Positions 36,999 through 45,476 of a stretch of 64,000 nucleotides of DNA are shown in pieces. Position 1 is the first letter of the stretch; each line of letters opens with the position of its first letter. Origin of the DNA: Mycoplasmatota bacterium. GTDB taxonomy: Bacteria; Bacillota_I; Bacilli_A; MAG-NZ. Both the position numbers and the translations under genes were made by a program. The stretch is from positions 310,001 to 374,000 of the forward strand of contig CP074575.1 in the NCBI GenBank assembly GCA_018394315.1. The letters run 5' to 3'. Under the pieces are notes generated by a model that saw nothing but the letters and a program-made list of their open reading frames with translations, had not been told where the DNA came from and did not search any database.

Positions 36999-38558
36999 CT
37001 ATTCACTCCTCAATTCTTTAATCATCTCAGTTAAAACTGGATTGAAATAAGACTCACTTTTTTCAAATACTCCAATTAATCCTTTACCCATATTTTTACC
37101 ACGCTTAATACCTGCAAAAATACCTCTTTCAATTGTATTAAATAAACCAATTTCATCAATCTTAGATAAAAGGTCAATTGATTTATCTAACACTTCATTT
37201 GCTCTTGTTTGGATAATCCCATTCTCTTTAAACACTATTTCATCTGAGATATCTGCCATAGTATTAAATATATAGTTTGCATTCTCAATTGCTAACGCTC
37301 TATCTGATAAGAATGGTGTGTGTATTGCTTCAGTCATCATTCCCAGTAAATGAATCTTTTGATTTGTTAAAATTGTAGTTATATTAAATAAAGCATCTTG
37401 AACATGTCCTTTAAATATATTACCTGTCATGAATTTAGTTGGAGGCATATATTTCAGTGGCGCTTTAGGGAAAATTTCTCTAGCCATTTGTGCTTGTGCA
37501 ACTTCATAAAGAAATCCATTCTTAACATCAGGATTAATCTCAAAAGCATGACCAAGTCCTTGTAATTCTTCAGGTAAATAAGCCAAAAGTGCAAATTGCT
37601 CATTAATAAATTGACTAGCAAGAACCGTATGTGCTTCTTCTACGGCATCAGCTGTTGTTAAATAATTATCTTCACCAGTATTAATTATAATACCTGCATA
37701 TGAATCGATAACTCTAGAAAAATATTGATCGACAAATGTTCTCTTCATATTTATGTCTCTAAATAAAACTCCATACAAAGAATCATTAAGCATAACATCT
37801 AATCGCTCTAAAGCACCCATTGCAGCTATTTCAGGCATACATAACCCAGAAGCATAGTTAACTAATTTTATATATCTACCTACCTCTTCACCTACTTCAT
37901 CTAATGCTTTACGCATAATCTTGAAGTTTTCTTGTGTTGCGTAAGTTCCTCCAAATCCTTCTGTGGTAGCTCCGTATGGAACATAATCTAATAAACTTTG
38001 TCCTGTAGTTCTTATAACTGCAATAATATCTGCACCCTGTCTAGCTGCTGCTTGGGCTTGTAGAACATCTTCATATATATTACCTGTCGCAACAATAACG
38101 TATAACTCTGGTCCAGATTTCTTTCCGTATTTTTTATAGTAACCATCTCTTAGGTCTTTATTATTCTTAATCTTATCTAAATACATCTTAACAACAGTAT
38201 TCATTTTCTCTTTTATTAGACTAATATCACTAAACTTTAATTTGGTAATATCTAATGATTGATTGGATACATTTTTAGCTATTTCATTTGGAGTTAATCC
38301 AGTTTCAATCATCGCGTTTCCTAAGTAATAAGATACACCTAGTGAAATATCACCATTTTCAACAATATAGTCAACAAGAACATTTGGTAGCGGCACACCG
38401 AAATCATCAACGCCATCGATACCTACTAATCTGCAAATAGTCCTTTCTACTGTAAGAGTAGAATGGACATCAATATATACCTGTGTTTCCAACGCTATGT
38501 TTTTAGCTAAAGTTCTAGCTTTAGAAATTAATTTTTTATCTATATTTAGCTTACTCAC
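36999..38558 (-). CDS. kamD: Lysine 5,6-aminomutase, alpha subunit
   Basis: Large TIM-barrel subunit, 519 residues from GTG 38558 (AGGGGTG upstream); the Clostridium subunit has about the same length. Family segments: AVIRTTGQSLLDYVPYGATTEGFGGTYATQENF, which lines the substrate/AdoB12 pocket, and PLKYMPPTKFMTGNIF. It overlaps the end of kamB by 8 nt, so the aminomutase and its reactivase subunit are coupled. Confidence 0.94.
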   Translation of the reverse strand: MSKLNIDKKLISKARTLAKNIALETQVYIDVHSTLTVERTICRLVGIDGVDDFGVPLPNVLVDYIVENGDISLGVSYYLGNAMIETGLTPNEIAKNVSNQSLDITKLKFSDISLIKEKMNTVVKMYLDKIKNNKDLRDGYYKKYGKKSGPELYVIVATGNIYEDVLQAQAAARQGADIIAVIRTTGQSLLDYVPYGATTEGFGGTYATQENFKIMRKALDEVGEEVGRYIKLVNYASGLCMPEIAAMGALERLDVMLNDSLYGVLFRDINMKRTFVDQYFSRVIDSYAGIIINTGEDNYLTTADAVEEAHTVLASQFINEQFALLAYLPEELQGLGHAFEINPDVKNGFLYEVAQAQMAREIFPKAPLKYMPPTKFMTGNIFKGHVQDALFNITTILTNQKIHLLGMMTEAIHTPFLSDRALAIENANYIFNTMADISDEIVFKENGIIQTRANEVLDKSIDLLSKIDEIGLFNTIERGIFAGIKRGKNMGKGLIGVFEKSESYFNPVLTEMIKELRSE

Positions 38559-39561
38559 AATTTTCACCCCTAACTTTTAATACATTATATATAGGTAAAT
38601 CTATTTTCTTTTCTAACATTTCCCTAAATAAATAATCATCATATTCATATCCAAGTGGTGAATATGGATTATATGTTAAACAAACTAAGTTTATATTATT
38701 TATCACCAAAATGTTCACACCTATTTTCTGTAAATTTATATATGAATCGTGATCCAAAAATGCTTTTGTACCATCCTTAATAATAATAGTAAGCTCATCT
38801 AACTTTTGTCGTTTTCTAATCAACTGATTAACCAATTCAATAGTTAAGGCTCCATTAATAATTAAGTATTTACTTGTTTTATCAAGTCTTGATACAATTT
38901 CTTCTTTTGAACCTAAAACTGATTCTAAATCAAATGTAAACACTTCGTCAAATTTATCTATTATTGAAACAGCATGATTGCTTATTAAATCCTTGACTCT
39001 CTTAGAGTTGATTGTTGGTAAAGTCAATAACTTATAGATCGTATATGTATCATCAACAGTCTTTTTAATATCCTTATCATATGAAGCACCAGTTACCAAA
39101 ATAGTAGCTTCCATCAAGTGATTACTTGCTATTTGCTTTCTAGAAAAAGCTCCATCAACTATAAAAATATCTACTTCATCTTCAATCAATGACAAAACAT
39201 CTTTAACCTGTTGGTTAAAAGATGGTCCTGCTAAATCAGTGAACCCATCACTTATTACTTCTGCAATATGAACTAATCCCATTGGTGTATTCATATTAGT
39301 CTTATAAAGTACTTTTAATGAAGATGTTGAATTCTTTATTGCTTCTGAAGTAGTAGCAACAATCGTACCCTTTTTTAAATAAACTCTTGGTTTACTTACG
39401 AAATAAACACTATCTTCCTTTTCTCCATCTCTACCAATTGAAGTTAAGCCAATTTTCTTATCAGATAATTCCTTTAATATATGATTTAACACAGTAGTCT
39501 TACCAACATTTTTTTGCATGCCGATAATAGATAAAGTCTTTACATTTAACAAATGTCTCAT
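38551..39561 (-). CDS. kamB: Lysine 5,6-aminomutase reactivase subunit KamB (P-loop)
   Basis: A 336-residue protein with a P-loop at IIGMQKNVGKTTVLNHIL (residues ~12-28) and a second conserved segment DIFIVDGAFSRKQIASNH. It matches the KamB family found next to kamD/kamE and is thought to help replace damaged cobalamin in the aminomutase. Start ATG overlaps the kamA stop (ATGA) and its end overlaps kamD. The usual partner KamC, a MutS-like ATPase, is not in this operon. Function is known from context in other genomes. Confidence 0.82.
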   Translation of the reverse strand: MRHLLNVKTLSIIGMQKNVGKTTVLNHILKELSDKKIGLTSIGRDGEKEDSVYFVSKPRVYLKKGTIVATTSEAIKNSTSSLKVLYKTNMNTPMGLVHIAEVISDGFTDLAGPSFNQQVKDVLSLIEDEVDIFIVDGAFSRKQIASNHLMEATILVTGASYDKDIKKTVDDTYTIYKLLTLPTINSKRVKDLISNHAVSIIDKFDEVFTFDLESVLGSKEEIVSRLDKTSKYLIINGALTIELVNQLIRKRQKLDELTIIIKDGTKAFLDHDSYINLQKIGVNILVINNINLVCLTYNPYSPLGYEYDDYLFREMLEKKIDLPIYNVLKVRGENCE

Positions 39562-40826
39562 TGCTTACCGTTTCTCAATTTTCTAGCAAGAATTTTTGGT
39601 TCTAAGGCTATATTTTCACCTCTTAATAAACCAGCTACTCCTGTGGTTTGATTATCTTCTTGGCAATACTCACAATCACAATGATCATCGTAATTATTAG
39701 GTACATGATACGTAGTTATCACGCCTTCAAAGTTCCTTAAAACTACTCTTCTTGGTGATTGAGATATCATATATTGAGGCATAACAGGAATTTTCCCTCC
39801 TCCACCTGGTGCATCAACAACAAATGTTGGTACTGCAAATCCAGATGTATGTCCTCTAAGTGCCTCTATTATTTCTATTCCTTTTGTAATAGGAGTTCTA
39901 AAGTGTTCAATACCTTCAGACAAATCACATTGATATATGTAATATGGTCTAATTCGTAACGCTACTAAATCGTGAACTAGCTTTTTCATAATATTAACAC
40001 AATCGTTAATACCACGAAGTAAAACTGACTGATTTCCTAACGGAATTCCAGCATCAGCTAATAAATCAATAGCTCTTTTAGATTCTAACGTAAATTCTTT
40101 TGAATGATTAAAGTGAGTATTGAACCAAATAGGCTGATACTTTTTCATAATGTTAACTAGCTCTGGTGTAATTCTTTGCGGCATTACCACTGGAACTCTA
40201 GAACCAATTCTGATTATTTCTACATGTTCGATATTTCTTAATTCACTTAATATATAGTCTAATCTTTCATCACTTACTAATAATGCGTCTCCACCTGATA
40301 ATAATACATCTCTAATTTGTGTATTTTTCTTGATATAGTCAATAGCCATTTTAACTTTATCAATTGCATACGATGCATCTGTTTGACCAGCTAATCTTCT
40401 TCTTGTACAGTGTCTACAATACATACTACACATATCAGTAATTAGTAATAAAACTCTGTCTGGATATCTATGCGTTAAACCAGGAACAGGAGAATCCCCA
40501 TCTTCGTGTAGTGGATCAGTTAAGTCGTGTTTCCCAATATGAGTTTCATAAGCGCTCGGTACCGCTTGCATCCTTATTGGACACTTAGGATTATTAGGGT
40601 CCATCAAAGCAAAATAATATGGAGTTATACTCATCCTAAATCTATCCAAAACTTTTTCAATTGACTCTTTTTCTGATTTCTCAAGTTTAATATATTTTTC
40701 AATTTTTTCAATTGAATCTATTCTATTTTGTACTTGCCATTTCCAGTCATTCCATTCCTTAGCACTCACATTTGGAAAGTACTTCGCTTTTCTTTTTAAA
40801 TAATCATTATTTAACTTAACACTCAT
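39558..40826 (-). CDS. kamA: L-lysine 2,3-aminomutase
   Basis: Radical-SAM/PLP enzyme converting L-lysine to L-beta-lysine, 422 residues. The cluster cysteines are C-x3-C-x2-C in DMCSMYCRHCTRRR (Cys133, 137, 140); the PLP lysine lies in DAPGGGGKIPVMPQY. The C-terminal CDCEYC segment fits the zinc-site cysteines of the dimer. ATG 40826 overlaps the phzF stop (ATGA) and is 9 nt from GGAG; a closer ATG at 40832 is poorly spaced. First dedicated step of lysine fermentation. Confidence 0.95.
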   Translation of the reverse strand: MSVKLNNDYLKRKAKYFPNVSAKEWNDWKWQVQNRIDSIEKIEKYIKLEKSEKESIEKVLDRFRMSITPYYFALMDPNNPKCPIRMQAVPSAYETHIGKHDLTDPLHEDGDSPVPGLTHRYPDRVLLLITDMCSMYCRHCTRRRLAGQTDASYAIDKVKMAIDYIKKNTQIRDVLLSGGDALLVSDERLDYILSELRNIEHVEIIRIGSRVPVVMPQRITPELVNIMKKYQPIWFNTHFNHSKEFTLESKRAIDLLADAGIPLGNQSVLLRGINDCVNIMKKLVHDLVALRIRPYYIYQCDLSEGIEHFRTPITKGIEIIEALRGHTSGFAVPTFVVDAPGGGGKIPVMPQYMISQSPRRVVLRNFEGVITTYHVPNNYDDHCDCEYCQEDNQTTGVAGLLRGENIALEPKILARKLRNGKQ

Positions 40827-41647
40827 AAACATTCACTCCAATCAACTTCAATTAATCTTTCTTCTATTAATTGCGTTTTTCCACTCAAAAACACTTCATC
40901 CTCAACTCTTACATAAATCAACGACTCGGCATTCATATTAACACCCTGTAAAAAAACTAACTCTTTATCAACCATTTTAAGTTCAGATAAGTAAAAACCT
41001 AACGCACTATTAGCGCTCCCAGTAGCACTTTCTTCATCAATACCATATAGCGGCGCGAAATTTCTAACGACTGCAGTATAATCACTATCCAGGGAAAACA
41101 AGTGATACCCAACCACATCAAATTCTTTACTAATTTCTTCAACCATTTTAAAATCAGGATTTATATTTAGCAAAAGATCTTTGTTCGCAATAGGTATAAG
41201 TATATCTTGTACTCCACTACTTACTACTTTAATAGGAATTCTATTATCTAAATCTTTATTTGTGATGCATAAACTTTGAAGTATCAGCTCTTCATTTAGA
41301 TCTTTTTCAACTATACTAGGTTTTCCGACAGAAAAATAAATGTCTCCATCATTAATAGCTCTTATTTCAATAGAATTTGTACTAATCTTTGCGTCAGTAA
41401 AATCTAATTGACTTAAACCAGCAACAGTAGCATGACCACAAAAATCTATTTCTGACAGTGGAGTAAAATACTGAAAATTATATTCTGAATCACTAATCTT
41501 AGTTATAAAAACAGTTTCTGATAAACCAAGTTTAGAAGCTATTTCTTGCTTAACCTTATTTGATAAATCAGAGTCAATAACAACACCTGCTAGATTTCCG
41601 CCCAATCCATTTTTTGTAAAAGCTGAAACTATCTTTACTTTAACCAT
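40823..41647 (-). CDS. PhzF-family isomerase inside the lysine operon
   Basis: A 274-residue protein with the diaminopimelate-epimerase-like fold of PhzF. Conserved family elements: KLGLSETVFI with the catalytic Glu44, DFCGHATVAGL, and ATGSANSALGFYL. ATG 41647 overlaps kdd by 8 nt; its stop overlaps kamA by ATGA. Tight coupling on both sides argues for a role in the pathway, perhaps isomerising an amino intermediate or clearing a by-product. PhzF is not part of the textbook lysine-to-butyrate pathway, so the role is unknown. Confidence 0.85.
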   Translation of the reverse strand: MVKVKIVSAFTKNGLGGNLAGVVIDSDLSNKVKQEIASKLGLSETVFITKISDSEYNFQYFTPLSEIDFCGHATVAGLSQLDFTDAKISTNSIEIRAINDGDIYFSVGKPSIVEKDLNEELILQSLCITNKDLDNRIPIKVVSSGVQDILIPIANKDLLLNINPDFKMVEEISKEFDVVGYHLFSLDSDYTAVVRNFAPLYGIDEESATGSANSALGFYLSELKMVDKELVFLQGVNMNAESLIYVRVEDEVFLSGKTQLIEERLIEVDWSECL

Positions 41648-42671
41648 AGATTTCTTCAAATAATTTTCTAATCTTATCTGATTCTTTAAGAAGGTTTAAT
41701 GTTAGCTCTGCATGACCTTTTGTATATCCATTTCCAACGATCATAGTCACATCACTACCAACACCTTCTGCACCTAGTGCAGCTTTTGTGAATGAAGTAG
41801 CCATACTAAAGAAATAAACCACACCACTATCTTTAGTAATTAATATTGCACTCATTTCACAATTTGGAACATTTACAACATTTATAGTTACATCTACCTG
41901 TTCATCATTTAATGCCATAACTTTTTCATAAACATCAACAGCTTTAGTAGCATCCGCGACAATAATATCATCTGTTACACCTAATTCTTTTAACCCCTTT
42001 ACCTGTTCTTCGAACGGTACTATTCCGATAACCTTACCATTATTCCCAACTTTCTTTTTTGCTTGATAGCAACATAAGACACCACTCTTACCAGCAGCAC
42101 CAATAACAGCTACCGTATCACCTTTAGAAACTAATTTGTCAGTTTGAGCAGGTGCTCCAGCTACATCTAAAGCGGCTAAAACTAATTTCTCAGGCATATC
42201 ACTAGGAACTTTTGCATAAATCCCAGACTCAAAAAGAATTGCTTCACCATCAATATCTACTTGATCGTTTTCTAGTTTGATATCTCTAATTTTCTTTATT
42301 TTTAGTGGAGTTAAACTTAAACTAACTAAAGTAGCAATAGTATCTCCAACAGATAAACTCTTATCAGGAAAATCTGTTCCGATTTCCTTTACCCTGCCAA
42401 TTAACATTCCTCCAGAACCAGTAACTGGATTCTGCATTTTACCTCTTTTACTAACTATATCTGAAATCATCTCTTCCATTAATGATTTATCAGAATTACA
42501 AACATCTTTTATTTGTGTAAAACTTGCTGAATCAATATTTAAAGTAATTACCTCAATTAATAATTCGTTTGAATTAATTTTCATTTCATTATTAATTTTT
42601 AATGCTGCTTGTGGTAATACACCACTTGGTTCTACTACTCTATGAGTACCAAATCTACATCCTTTATTCAT
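41640..42671 (-). CDS. kdd: L-erythro-3,5-diaminohexanoate dehydrogenase
   Basis: NAD(P)+-dependent deaminating dehydrogenase converting 3,5-diaminohexanoate to 5-amino-3-oxohexanoate, 343 residues. N-terminus GCRFGTHRVVEPSGVLPQAA is the Kdd hallmark. The nucleotide fold shows VIGAAGKSGVLCCYQAKKK. Two adjacent ATGs (42674, 42671) are possible; the second has better spacing to GAGGTG. It overlaps the kce end by 8 nt. Confidence 0.93.
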   Translation of the reverse strand: MNKGCRFGTHRVVEPSGVLPQAALKINNEMKINSNELLIEVITLNIDSASFTQIKDVCNSDKSLMEEMISDIVSKRGKMQNPVTGSGGMLIGRVKEIGTDFPDKSLSVGDTIATLVSLSLTPLKIKKIRDIKLENDQVDIDGEAILFESGIYAKVPSDMPEKLVLAALDVAGAPAQTDKLVSKGDTVAVIGAAGKSGVLCCYQAKKKVGNNGKVIGIVPFEEQVKGLKELGVTDDIIVADATKAVDVYEKVMALNDEQVDVTINVVNVPNCEMSAILITKDSGVVYFFSMATSFTKAALGAEGVGSDVTMIVGNGYTKGHAELTLNLLKESDKIRKLFEEIYG

Positions 42672-43494
42672 CATACACCTCTATTCCTAAAATTTTTCTA
42701 GCCTCGTTAGGGGTAGCTATTTCTCTACCAAATTCAAGTGCTAATCTAACTACTTTAGCAACTAACTCGCCATTATCTTTAGCTAAAACTCCTTTTCTAA
42801 TGTAAATATTATCTTCTAATCCAACTCTTACGTGACCACCCTCTAAAATAGAGGCAACTGCAAGAGGAAATTCATATCTACCAACACCAGCAACAGAGTA
42901 AGTCGTACCATGTGGTAGTGATTCCTTCAAAAACAGGAAATCTCTAAGCTCACCACTTTGTCCACCATTAACTCCTAAAACAAAACTTACATGCATTGGT
43001 GATTTGATATATCTTTTTTTATGTAATCTTAAAACCATATCAAGATGTCCCTTTTCAAAACATTCTAATTCTGGTTTTATTCCTTTACCATATATTCTTT
43101 CAGCAAACTTTTTAATATCGTTCTCAGTATTAACAAAAATTTCATCTCCACCAAAGTTAAGAGTTCCACAATCTAAAGTACACATTTCTATATCAATTTC
43201 AGTTGGTGCTAATCTCTCATCAATACTCATCCCAACAGCCCCACCCGTAGATGGCTGAATAATTACATCAGGACACTCTTTCTTTATCGCTTTAATCGCT
43301 TGATTAAATCTATCCTTACTTTGAGTAGGTGTCCCATCATCTTCTCTAACATGTAAATGTATAATAGCAGCACCTGCATCATAAGCACTTTTAGCTTCTC
43401 TTACTATTTCCTCAATCGTATAAGGGATAGCTTCAGTATGATCCTTAGTAACTTCTGCTCCGCAAATAGCCGCGGTTATAATCAATTTTTCCAT
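42664..43494 (-). CDS. kce: 3-keto-5-aminohexanoate cleavage enzyme
   Basis: Zn-dependent BKACE-family enzyme, 276 residues, that cleaves 5-amino-3-oxohexanoate with acetyl-CoA into 3-aminobutyryl-CoA and acetoacetate. Zn ligands His46 and His48 in IIHLHVRE, the active Glu14 in CGAEVTKDH and the GLEDNIY segment near the C-terminus match the characterised enzyme. ATG 43494 follows GAGGAA; one base separates it from kal. Confidence 0.94.
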   Translation of the reverse strand: MEKLIITAAICGAEVTKDHTEAIPYTIEEIVREAKSAYDAGAAIIHLHVREDDGTPTQSKDRFNQAIKAIKKECPDVIIQPSTGGAVGMSIDERLAPTEIDIEMCTLDCGTLNFGGDEIFVNTENDIKKFAERIYGKGIKPELECFEKGHLDMVLRLHKKRYIKSPMHVSFVLGVNGGQSGELRDFLFLKESLPHGTTYSVAGVGRYEFPLAVASILEGGHVRVGLEDNIYIRKGVLAKDNGELVAKVVRLALEFGREIATPNEARKILGIEVYDE

Positions 43495-43495
43495 A

Positions 43496-43876
43496 TTATT
43501 TCCTCTGTTTATCTTTTGGGACTACGCAAGTTCCACTAGCCCTCGCTACTAAGATAGGTTCATCCAATAAATCACACGCAGAATCACTAATATCTGGTCT
43601 TGGAACGATAACTTTATACGCTTCAAAGACCATTTTTCTTGAAGTGTTACCAGTATTGACTATCTCTCCTTTAGCCTCAATAAAATCACCTGCATAAACT
43701 GGAGCCAAGAACTCAATCATATCGTAAGCTTTAAATAAACCTTCATCCCCATCATTTTTTATTAAGAGTTCGGTCGCAACATCTCCAAATAAAGCTAACA
43801 TTCTTGCTCCATCCACTAATCCACCACCATAATGTGCATCATGAGCACTCATTCTAATTCTAATAACAGATTTCAT
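43496..43876 (-). CDS. kal: 3-aminobutyryl-CoA ammonia-lyase
   Basis: A 126-residue hotdog-fold lyase that removes ammonia to give crotonyl-CoA. [18 protein letters not shown] near the N-terminus and [25 protein letters not shown] are typical. First gene of the lysine operon, 20 nt after the riboswitch terminator U-tract, with GGAGGAAAT before the ATG. The next step, reduction to butyryl-CoA, needs enzymes outside this window. Confidence 0.93.
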   Translation of the reverse strand: MKSVIRIRMSAHDAHYGGGLVDGARMLALFGDVATELLIKNDGDEGLFKAYDMIEFLAPVYAGDFIEAKGEIVNTGNTSRKMVFEAYKVIVPRPDISDSACDLLDEPILVARASGTCVVPKDKQRK

Positions 43877-43900
43877 ATTTCCTCCTAAAAATTAAAGAAT

Positions 43901-43929
43901 AAAAAACCGACTGCTTAAAAGCAGTCGGT
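43901..43929 (-). terminator. Riboswitch-linked intrinsic terminator
   Basis: Minus-strand ACCGACTGC/GCAGTCGGT, 9-bp perfect stem, 6-nt loop, six T residues. Its 5' arm overlaps the aptamer P1 3' strand by two bases, so aptamer and terminator compete. Confidence 0.9.
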
Positions 43930-44085
43930 GGTTCTCCATCAAAAAATGACAGCCTTACTTCCATCCAAAGTAAGTCCAACAAATAGGCCGGGCCTTCCTA
44001 TTTATTTCGGCACTATAATCTTTTTACTATCTTCAACGTTGCCAACTCCAATAGCATATACATTAATAGTGCTCCCCCACAAATA
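43928..44085 (-). promoter_or_regulatory. Lysine riboswitch (L-box) of the lysine fermentation operon
   Basis: The minus-strand leader contains the L-box signatures in order: GGGGGAGCAC, GGAGTTGGCAACG, GCCGAAATAAATAGG paired with CCTATTT (P4), ACTTAC..GTAAGGCTGTC, and TGATGGAGAACCACC. These match the B. subtilis lysC leader pattern (GCCGAAGCAAATAA...GTAAGGCTGTCA...TGGAGGG). P1 can form from GTGG (44077-44080) and CCAC (43928-43931). No separate antiterminator is obvious; since P1 and terminator exclude each other, lysine binding would favour read-through, the reverse of biosynthetic lysC switches. Confidence 0.88.
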
Positions 44086-44099
44086 TTCAATTCACCAAA

Positions 44100-44128
44100 A
44101 TTATAACATAAGAGCCCTATAAGCTCAA
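44100..44128 (-). promoter_or_regulatory. Promoter of the lysine fermentation operon
   Basis: Minus-strand TTGAGC (44128-44123) and TATAAT (44105-44100) with a 17-bp spacer. The expected start near 44093 lies just upstream of the aptamer. Confidence 0.7.
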
Positions 44129-44131
44129 TAA

Positions 44132-44932
44132 TCAAATAAATAATACTAAACTAACTGCCATTATAAACATTCCTAAGACTAATCCATACATTGCTGAATG
44201 TGCTTCACCGTACTCTCTGGCTGTAGGTAATAACTCATCCAATGAAATAAAAACCATTATCCCCGCTACCGAAGCGAAAACAATACCAAACACAACTTCA
44301 TTCAAAAAAGGCATAAGTATCAAGTAGCCAATCAAAGCGCCAACAGGCTCAGATAAACCAGATAGAAATGATAATCCAAATGCTTTTTTTCTATCTCCTG
44401 TTGCATAGAATAAAGGTATTGAAACAGCTATCCCTTCTGGAATGTTATGGATAGCAATTGCGATTGCAATTGCAATTCCTAGCGAAGGATCTTGAATAGC
44501 GCTAGTGAACGTAACTAACCCCTCTGGAAAATTATGAATTGCTATCGCTAAAGCAGTATACTTACCCATCTTAACCAAACTTGATTTATTAAGTTCTTTT
44601 ACATCCTCTACTCTTCTTACTTCATGAGGATTATCCTCTGATGGAACTAATTTATCTATAATCCCTATTAATAACATCCCACCAAAGAATGCTAATATGA
44701 CAGTTATATTTCCCAGTTCATCTCCAAGCTCATTTACTAAAGATGTTTTAGCCTTAGAAAAAATTTCTACCATTGAAACATAGATCATTACTCCTGCTGA
44801 AAAACCTAACGCAACTGATAACATCTTAGTATTAGTCCTTTTAGCAAAGAAAGCTATTAGTCCACCAATTCCAGTAGATAATCCTGCAAACAAAGTTAAC
44901 AGAAACGCTAATAGTATAGTATTAAATTCCAT
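44132..44932 (-). CDS. zupT: ZIP-family zinc/divalent metal transporter
   Basis: A 266-residue transporter with eight membrane spans. The metal-site motifs HNFPEGLVTF in TM4 and HNIPEGIAVSIPL in TM5 are the ZIP/ZupT signatures; between spans 3 and 4 lies a charged loop (DNPHEVRRVEDVKELNKS). Its ATG is 14 nt after the MaoC stop. It ends just before the lysine operon promoter. Zinc supply to Kce is a tempting but unsupported link. Confidence 0.9.
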   Translation of the reverse strand: MEFNTILLAFLLTLFAGLSTGIGGLIAFFAKRTNTKMLSVALGFSAGVMIYVSMVEIFSKAKTSLVNELGDELGNITVILAFFGGMLLIGIIDKLVPSEDNPHEVRRVEDVKELNKSSLVKMGKYTALAIAIHNFPEGLVTFTSAIQDPSLGIAIAIAIAIHNIPEGIAVSIPLFYATGDRKKAFGLSFLSGLSEPVGALIGYLILMPFLNEVVFGIVFASVAGIMVFISLDELLPTAREYGEAHSAMYGLVLGMFIMAVSLVLFI

Positions 44933-44946
44933 AAAACCACCTAACC

Positions 44947-45360
44947 CTACTTAGGAGGCATCACTAATGCATTACCCTCAATAACAACTACACCATCTTG
45001 ATTAGTTGTTATAGTTTCCATTTTAACTCTATTCTTTTCTAGTATTTCTTTAACAATAACTTTAGCAGTTAGCTCATCACCCAAATAAACTGGTGCTAAA
45101 AATCTAACTTCCTGAGACAAGTAGATTGTCCCATATCCAGGCAATTTAGTCCCTAAAATAGTTGAAAAAAGAGATGCACATAACATTCCATGAGCAATAC
45201 GCTTTTTAAAGATTGTTTTAGAAGCATACTCACTATCAAAGTGAGCTGGATTCATATCACCAGATACTTCACCGAACAACTCTACTTCTTTTTCTGTTAT
45301 TTTCTTCTTAAATGTTTCGAAATCACCTACATTAATTTCTGATATTCTTTTACCGATCAT
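44947..45360 (-). CDS. MaoC-family dehydratase
   Basis: A 137-residue hotdog hydratase, (R)-specific enoyl-CoA hydratase (PhaJ) type. The hydratase-2 catalytic segment is EVSGDMNPAHFDSEYASKTIFKKRIAHGMLCASLFS, with the Asp-x4-His pair. Substrate is probably a short 3-hydroxyacyl/crotonyl-CoA. AGGAGG-like GGAGGTATT precedes ATG 45360. It shares a unit with the ZIP transporter and may work with the SDR reductase and thiolase seen elsewhere in the window. Confidence 0.88.
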   Translation of the reverse strand: MIGKRISEINVGDFETFKKKITEKEVELFGEVSGDMNPAHFDSEYASKTIFKKRIAHGMLCASLFSTILGTKLPGYGTIYLSQEVRFLAPVYLGDELTAKVIVKEILEKNRVKMETITTNQDGVVVIEGNALVMPPK

Positions 45361-45476
45361 AATCTAATACCTCCATTTACCAGAATAATTCATGTTTCAT
45401 AATATGATTCACACTATTTCTAATTAAATAAGATAAATACATTTTTATGTTAGCATAATTTATTATATCTGTAAAT

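Noticed and set aside
43890-44095. Cobalamin riboswitch before the B12-dependent aminomutase genes
   Set aside because: The leader lacks the B12-box and instead matches the lysine aptamer element by element.
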